This document shows, piece by piece, positions 7,633-10,688 of a stretch of DNA of 10,688 nucleotides (the first letter of the stretch is position 1; each line of letters starts with the position of its first letter). This stretch comes from Caldifarciminota bacterium (lineage in GTDB: Bacteria; Hydrothermota; Hydrothermia; UBA1063; CAJXJZ01). The translations under genes and the position numbers were made by a program. The stretch covers positions 1 through 10,688 of the forward strand of contig JALVLE010000231.1 of NCBI GenBank assembly GCA_027033555.1, read 5' to 3'. The notes beneath the pieces are model-generated. The model was not told the DNA's origin. It worked only from the letters and a program-made list of their open reading frames with translations, and ran no database searches.

Positions 7633-8438
7633 GTCATTCTTCTGTGAGGCAGGTTTTCCTTTTTATTCCTTATTCCCTGTATCTCCGAGACCACAGAAAG
7701 AGCAATTTCAAATGGGGTGTCACCACCTATGTCAAGCCCGCAGGGGGTATAGAGATTGGAGAGGTCAAGTTCCGGTATTTCGTCCTGAAGTTTTTCTATA
7801 ATTGTTCTTGCCTTTTTCCTTGATGCAAGGAGTCCTACGTATAAGGGTCTTTTCTTCAGGGTGTAAATCCCTTTTAACACTTCAAGGTCTGTATGGTGAC
7901 TGGGAGTTGCCACAAAAACAAATGCATCTTCCATAGACGGCATTCCTTTGAAAAAATCAGAGTATTGTGTGTTATGAATTTTTACCCTTCCGGGCAATTT
8001 TCTTATAAACTCTTTCCTTGGCTCTATTACATGGACAAAATAGTCCATTTCCGAAAGCAAAGAAATCACATGTTTTCCCACATGGCCTGCACCGAAAGCA
8101 AAAACAGGATAACCTGCCCCCGTATACTCATAAAACACCATAACATTACCTCCGCAAACCATATCACTTAAAACAATTCCATCTTTTCCGGTATCACTCA
8201 GGTTGTACTTCTCAAGAAGAAAACCTCTTTCCTTTAAAACCTCTTTTGCCCTTTTTATTGCTATTTGCTCTAAACTTCCACCCCCTATGGTGCCTATGTG
8301 TTCTCCGTCTTCCGTAACAAGCATCTTCACTCCCACCCGTGCAGGTCCTGACCCCTTTTTATCTACAACTGTAACAAGCACGCACCCCTTTCCCTCCTTT
8401 TTAGCCTTCAGAATTTCCCTGTATATCTTTTCTTGCAT
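7620..8438 (-). CDS. xdhC: XdhC/CoxI-family molybdenum hydroxylase maturation factor
   Basis: The 272-residue protein has the two parts of XdhC. The N-terminal XdhC_CoxI domain shows GSGPARVG (29-36), GTIGGGSLE (49-57) and a CGG motif in DMVCGGNV (92-99). The C-terminal Rossmann domain shows FAFGAGHVG (113-121), YVGLLASRKK (200-209) and TPCGLDIGGDTPFEIALSVV (231-250). XdhC proteins bind molybdenum cofactor, protect it, promote its sulfuration and hand it to xanthine dehydrogenase-type hydroxylases in the cytoplasm. No hydroxylase subunit gene is present in the window. The ATG follows the DUF364 stop by three bases with no strong ribosome site, so it probably depends on translational coupling. 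The protein differs from YqeB, whose N terminus carries the Rossmann motif. Confidence 0.88.
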   Translation of the reverse strand: MQEKIYREILKAKKEGKGCVLVTVVDKKGSGPARVGVKMLVTEDGEHIGTIGGGSLEQIAIKRAKEVLKERGFLLEKYNLSDTGKDGIVLSDMVCGGNVMVFYEYTGAGYPVFAFGAGHVGKHVISLLSEMDYFVHVIEPRKEFIRKLPGRVKIHNTQYSDFFKGMPSMEDAFVFVATPSHHTDLEVLKGIYTLKKRPLYVGLLASRKKARTIIEKLQDEIPELDLSNLYTPCGLDIGGDTPFEIALSVVSEIQGIRNKKENLPHRRMTWYL

Positions 8439-8441
8439 GGT

Positions 8442-9155
8442 TTATTTGAATGCTGTAACAAATCTTATCCCCTTTATATGGCGGAAAGGAGCACCTTCAA
8501 GCACGTATTTTTTAGCAGTCTCGGCATTTTCAATGATTATACCCGACAGGGCATCAATTCCAAAATCAAACAGTATGGGAGAAAGGGGAGTGGATGGACC
8601 TAAAACTATCTTGTAAGACTCTTTTTTTGTATGCTTCAGTATGGATGAAAAGGTTCTGTTCATAATGCTCATTCCGGTGATTGCCACAACATCGCACACA
8701 GGGAGCATTTCAGGAATTTTCTCGTCAGGAATATCCCCTTCTTTTGGGTCTCTTTCAAAAATAAGCACCCTCTCTGCGGTCTCTTTTATTTCGTCAACAA
8801 ATGGAAAATGTCCTATGATTCCGACGGTTTTTCCAACACCTTTTTCAATAATGATGTCCTTTGCATTTATTTCATAGAGATTGTATGGTGGTTCCAATGA
8901 GGCGTTTATTGCAGCCATACCAATTGAAACCTCAAGCGGATTTTGGGAGAACACGTATTCTGCAAGTTCCTTTGTGTTTTTTCTGGTAAGTAGCCCTGAG
9001 TCTTTTACCTTTTTGTGCGGGGATTTCTCAGGTCGCATTGTGCTTGATAGTCCTGCACCATTTTGAGATATGACAAGTGTATCAAAATAACCTATGCCCA
9101 CAAAAAAAACCGGGTGAGGCTTTACCTCACCCGCAAGAAGCGATAGAATGTCCAT
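8442..9155 (-). CDS. DUF4213/DUF364 (putative heavy-metal chelation) family protein
   Basis: The 237-residue protein has an N-terminal DUF4213-like part containing SIGMAAINA (77-85). A DUF364 Rossmann-like part follows, with VGIIGHFPFV (111-120), F-E-R-D-P-K-E-GDIP (133-143), LPVCDVVAITGMSIMNRT (151-168) and VLGPSTPLSP (184-193). These strings are characteristic of the family, whose proposed metal-binding function rests on structure and is not firmly shown. It probably acts in the cytoplasm. The gene lies between the membrane protein (5-base gap) and XdhC (3-base gap). AAGGA precedes the ATG. Its place beside XdhC is compatible with handling a metal or cofactor for a molybdoenzyme, but that is inference. 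Confidence 0.8.
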   Translation of the reverse strand: MDILSLLAGEVKPHPVFFVGIGYFDTLVISQNGAGLSSTMRPEKSPHKKVKDSGLLTRKNTKELAEYVFSQNPLEVSIGMAAINASLEPPYNLYEINAKDIIIEKGVGKTVGIIGHFPFVDEIKETAERVLIFERDPKEGDIPDEKIPEMLPVCDVVAITGMSIMNRTFSSILKHTKKESYKIVLGPSTPLSPILFDFGIDALSGIIIENAETAKKYVLEGAPFRHIKGIRFVTAFK

Positions 9156-9160
9156 CCTTC

Positions 9161-9799
9161 TTATATAATGTGGCTTAGAATCTCAAAGGATACGGCTATG
9201 ACAAATGTAATTGCTGCAAATGCCGGACTTGTTGCAAGTTTTCCGGTCACTGAATGGATTTTCTTTGTTGCAAATACAGGGTAAATGAAGAGTCCGTTGA
9301 TTAATCCCTGAAGGAGTATAAATGAGAATACAAACGTTAGTAAGGGAGCAGAAAGAAGCGAAGTGCTACCTGAAAGAAGATTGAATAATACGACGCCTAC
9401 TCCGTAAATAACACGCCAGCTGATACCCGCGGAAATAGATGCAACGAGCGTTCTTTCTCTTTTGAAGAAAACATTCCAGGCAGATACAACCGCAAGCCCC
9501 TCTGCAAGGATTGCTATTGCAGGGTTGATTGTCTTGGTTGCAGGAAGAAATGGAAGGGCAAGGTCAAAGAGTTTTATGGATGCTGCAACAAGTGAAACAT
9601 AGAAGATTGATGATACCTTTCCCGTCGTTTTCACAGCCATCCTCATGAAGTATACCGCTATCATACTCATTATCATGCCGGAGAGTCCGTAAAAGGTGAA
9701 AAGAGAAATTACATGTACAAGATACCCCACCGTAGCCTCTGCAATCCCCCACAGGGAACCAATCAAGAGCACACTTACAAGATGAGTCCTTTTTTCCAT
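9161..9799 (-). CDS. polytopic membrane protein, possible substrate-binding transport component
   Basis: The 212-residue product is almost entirely hydrophobic, with six to seven predicted membrane helices at about 7-30, 37-55, 63-82, 92-112, 118-142, 155-175 and 192-212. The N-terminal segment LWGIAEATVGYLVH (16-29) stands out for its charged and polar residues inside a helix. I do not recognise a named family. Size and helix count resemble S components of ECF-type transporters, but no ECF ATPase or T component is nearby. It is the first gene of the six-gene operon, with an AGGAGG ribosome site seven bases before its ATG and a consensus promoter just upstream. Uptake of the operon's substrate would fit this position but is unproven. 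Confidence 0.65.
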   Translation of the reverse strand: MEKRTHLVSVLLIGSLWGIAEATVGYLVHVISLFTFYGLSGMIMSMIAVYFMRMAVKTTGKVSSIFYVSLVAASIKLFDLALPFLPATKTINPAIAILAEGLAVVSAWNVFFKRERTLVASISAGISWRVIYGVGVVLFNLLSGSTSLLSAPLLTFVFSFILLQGLINGLFIYPVFATKKIHSVTGKLATSPAFAAITFVIAVSFEILSHII

Positions 9800-9804
9800 T
9801 CTAA

Positions 9805-9810
9805 CCTCCT
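9805..9810 (-). promoter_or_regulatory. consensus Shine-Dalgarno for the first operon gene
   Basis: The minus strand reads AGGAGG, then five bases, then the G-A-ATG junction at 9799, giving a strong ribosome site. It fixes the start of the membrane protein gene. Confidence 0.8.
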
Positions 9811-9819
9811 ATTTTAAAA

Positions 9820-9848
9820 ATTATAACCCGCCCTATCTGTACTGTCAA
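9820..9848 (-). promoter_or_regulatory. exact consensus sigma-70 promoter of the six-gene operon
   Basis: On the minus strand TTGACA (9848-9843) and TATAAT (9825-9820) are separated by exactly 17 bp. Both hexamers match the housekeeping consensus without a mismatch. Transcription should begin near 9813, giving a leader of only about 14 bases that includes AGGAGG. The promoter starts about 10 bp past the stop codon of the XRE regulator gene. An 8-bp palindrome, AGCATGCT (9852-9859), lies just upstream of the -35 but overlaps that gene's last codons, so I give it little weight. Confidence 0.8.
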
Positions 9849-9857
9849 AAGAGCATG

Positions 9858-10067
9858 CTACTCATCGTCGGTAGGGTAAAAAATATCCTCAATCTTTACT
9901 CCAAAATACCTGCTCAGTTTAAATGCGAGCAAGAGTGAAGGTGTATATTTACCCTTTTCAATGGCTATTATTGTCTGCCTGGATACCCCAATTGCCTTTG
10001 CAAGCTCTTCCTGTGTGATATCACCTTTTTTCACACGCCATTCCTTGAGCCTGTTTTTAATCTTCAT
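9858..10067 (-). CDS. XRE/Cro-CI family helix-turn-helix regulator, small
   Basis: This is a compact 69-residue DNA-binding protein. The helix-turn-helix covers about residues 18-44, with TQEELAKAIGVSRQTI followed by IEKGKYTPS, a classic XRE pattern. There is no second domain, so it acts probably as a dimeric repressor. I chose the ATG at 10067; a TTG at 10073 would add two residues. GAGGGGG lies a suitable distance upstream for either. The start overlaps the end of the membrane protein gene by 11 bases, so the two are coupled. Pairs of a small XRE protein and a membrane protein of this kind are common in bacteria and archaea. It probably controls its own promoter, whose spacer holds a palindrome, and might also affect the operon promoter just downstream. 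Confidence 0.88.
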   Translation of the reverse strand: MKIKNRLKEWRVKKGDITQEELAKAIGVSRQTIIAIEKGKYTPSLLLAFKLSRYFGVKIEDIFYPTDDE

Positions 10068-10479
10068 CCCCAAGCCCCCTCTTTATATAATAAATTCCAT
10101 AAATGCTCTGAATAAGCATTGTTAAAAGGAATGTACCCCACAAAATTCCCCAGAGGGCCCAGACAGGAACAAGAACATTACCTCCTCCAGAAGGAGCAAG
10201 ATGATACACAAGAAGGATAGCGAGGAACATTAACGCCCATGTAATTCTGAAGGAGTGCATCATAACCTTGCTCTCTATTTTCCGCATCATTTCATCCTGC
10301 TCCTCCTCAAGTTTTTTCCGATAGATAAGGGCAGGTAGAGCAATAAATCCCAGAAGTCCGAAAGAAGCCATAACCACATTCATATTGCCATGGGTTAGTA
10401 TGTAGAGAATCACACCTACTACCACGGTAGCTGCTATGATGGCTATATTTAACCACCACACCTTTTCATGATACGTCAT
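10057..10479 (-). CDS. small four-helix membrane protein, DUF2178-like, partner of XRE regulator
   Basis: The 140-residue protein has four predicted membrane helices at about 8-29, 34-53, 77-94 and 104-127. A charged segment between the second and third helices, KKLEEEQDEMMRKIESK (55-71), matches the E-x-DE-x-x-x-x-I pattern seen in DUF2178-like proteins encoded next to small XRE regulators. The function of that family is unknown; sensing or modulating the regulator at the membrane is a guess. An AGGAGG site six bases before the ATG and a strong promoter upstream support the start. The 3' end overlaps the regulator gene. Confidence 0.7.
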   Translation of the reverse strand: MTYHEKVWWLNIAIIAATVVVGVILYILTHGNMNVVMASFGLLGFIALPALIYRKKLEEEQDEMMRKIESKVMMHSFRITWALMFLAILLVYHLAPSGGGNVLVPVWALWGILWGTFLLTMLIQSIYGIYYIKRGLGDED

Positions 10480-10485
10480 TTTTTA

Positions 10486-10491
10486 CCTCCT
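10486..10491 (-). promoter_or_regulatory. consensus Shine-Dalgarno for the DUF2178-like gene
   Basis: AGGAGG on the minus strand lies six bases before the ATG at 10479 and fixes the start of the membrane protein gene. Confidence 0.8.
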
Positions 10492-10509
10492 GTTAAGTTT
10501 ACGCTACAT

Positions 10510-10538
10510 ATTGTAAAGTATAGTTTACGTAATGTCAA
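10510..10538 (-). promoter_or_regulatory. near-consensus sigma-70 promoter of the XRE operon
   Basis: On the minus strand TTGACA (10538-10533) and TACAAT (10515-10510) are 17 bp apart, with one mismatch to consensus in the -10. Transcription should begin near 10503, leaving a leader of about 24 bases with an AGGAGG ribosome site. Confidence 0.75.
10513..10528. promoter_or_regulatory. palindromic operator candidate inside the XRE operon promoter
   Basis: GTAAAGTATAGTTTAC is a 16-bp palindrome with only one mismatched base pair. It lies in the spacer and overlaps the -10 element, a place where a bound dimer would block RNA polymerase. A further GTTTACG half-site at 10497-10503 repeats the right half (10523-10529) 26 bp away, near the expected transcription start. 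Autoregulation by the small XRE protein is the simplest reading. Confidence 0.55.
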
Positions 10539-10551
10539 GTATTATTGACAT
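10532..10551. repeat. inverted repeat covering the -35 of the XRE operon
   Basis: ATGTCAA (10532-10538) and TTGACAT (10545-10551) are perfect 7-bp inverted arms around a 6-base centre. The left arm contains the -35 hexamer of the XRE promoter. It could be a second regulator site; a promoter facing right from TTGACA at 10545 lacks a matching -10. Beyond it, to the window end, no gene is supported. Confidence 0.5.
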
Positions 10552-10688
10552 ACAAACCTTCTAACAGACAGACATTTCAGTAAGCGACTGTTTTACAAAT
10601 AGTTAGCCCATGAAGACCTTTTAACCTTTTAAGTTTAAAACACCTACGAAATGACTAAATACTGACATACCGGGACTATTAAATCTTA

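Noticed and set aside
8203..8616. Open frame of 137 codons on the plus strand
   Set aside because: It runs antisense across the xdhC/DUF364 junction, has no ribosome site or domain signal, and is serine/proline-rich as expected of a shadow frame.
10545..10580. Rightward promoter starting from TTGACA at 10545
   Set aside because: No -10-like hexamer is found at 16-18 bp spacing and no gene follows within the window.
10617..10632. CCTTTTAA repeated twice in tandem
   Set aside because: It is short, AT-rich and isolated, and no function or further copies are visible.
10623..10688. Open frame of about 22 codons on the minus strand running to the window edge, possibly the tail of another gene
   Set aside because: It is too short to judge and has no recognisable sequence.

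Overview
The window looks like part of the chromosome of a diderm (Gram-negative-type) bacterium with low-to-moderate GC. The outer membrane is inferred from a DUF5916-type beta-barrel protein and a lipid A-type phosphoethanolamine transferase. AGA/AGG arginine and ATA isoleucine codons are frequent. DUF5916 proteins are common in little-cultured candidate phyla such as WOR-3-like lineages, but the phylum cannot be fixed from this window. I see no rRNA, tRNA, CRISPR array, transposase or phage gene.

Layout. (1) Bases 2-2414, plus strand: the 3' end of an ABC-2 type permease, followed after one base by an outer-membrane DUF5916/CBM9-like protein; the two are probably translationally coupled. 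(2) Bases 2415-2528: a short convergent intergenic gap with one weak AT-rich hairpin. (3) Bases 2529-4253, minus strand: a five-helix membrane phosphoethanolamine transferase that is more AT-rich than its neighbours, with a TTG or otherwise unclear start, separated from the next gene by a 19-bp tandem repeat. (4) Bases 4321-9799, minus strand: a tight six-gene operon with overlaps or gaps of only a few bases. In transcription order it encodes a polytopic membrane protein, a DUF4213/DUF364 protein, an XdhC/CoxI-type molybdoenzyme maturation factor, a THEP1-like P-loop NTPase, a large fold-type II PLP enzyme and an 8-oxoguanine deaminase-like amidohydrolase. It is preceded by a promoter that matches the sigma-70 consensus exactly (TTGACA, 17 bp, TATAAT). 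(5) Bases 9858-10479, minus strand: a small membrane protein of the DUF2178-like type and an overlapping XRE-family repressor-like protein. Their near-consensus promoter carries a palindrome and further half-sites, which suggests autoregulation.

Reading. The six-gene operon resembles a purine or N-heterocycle catabolic module. The deaminase would convert 8-oxoguanine to urate plus ammonia, XdhC would serve a molybdenum hydroxylase of the xanthine dehydrogenase family, and the PLP enzyme may handle an amino-acid-like fragment. The hydroxylase subunits are not in the window, so they must lie elsewhere or the module is unusual. The membrane protein (possibly uptake), the NTPase (possibly cofactor-related) and the DUF364 protein (possibly metal-related) are linked to this pathway only by their position. 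This is the most interesting part of the window.
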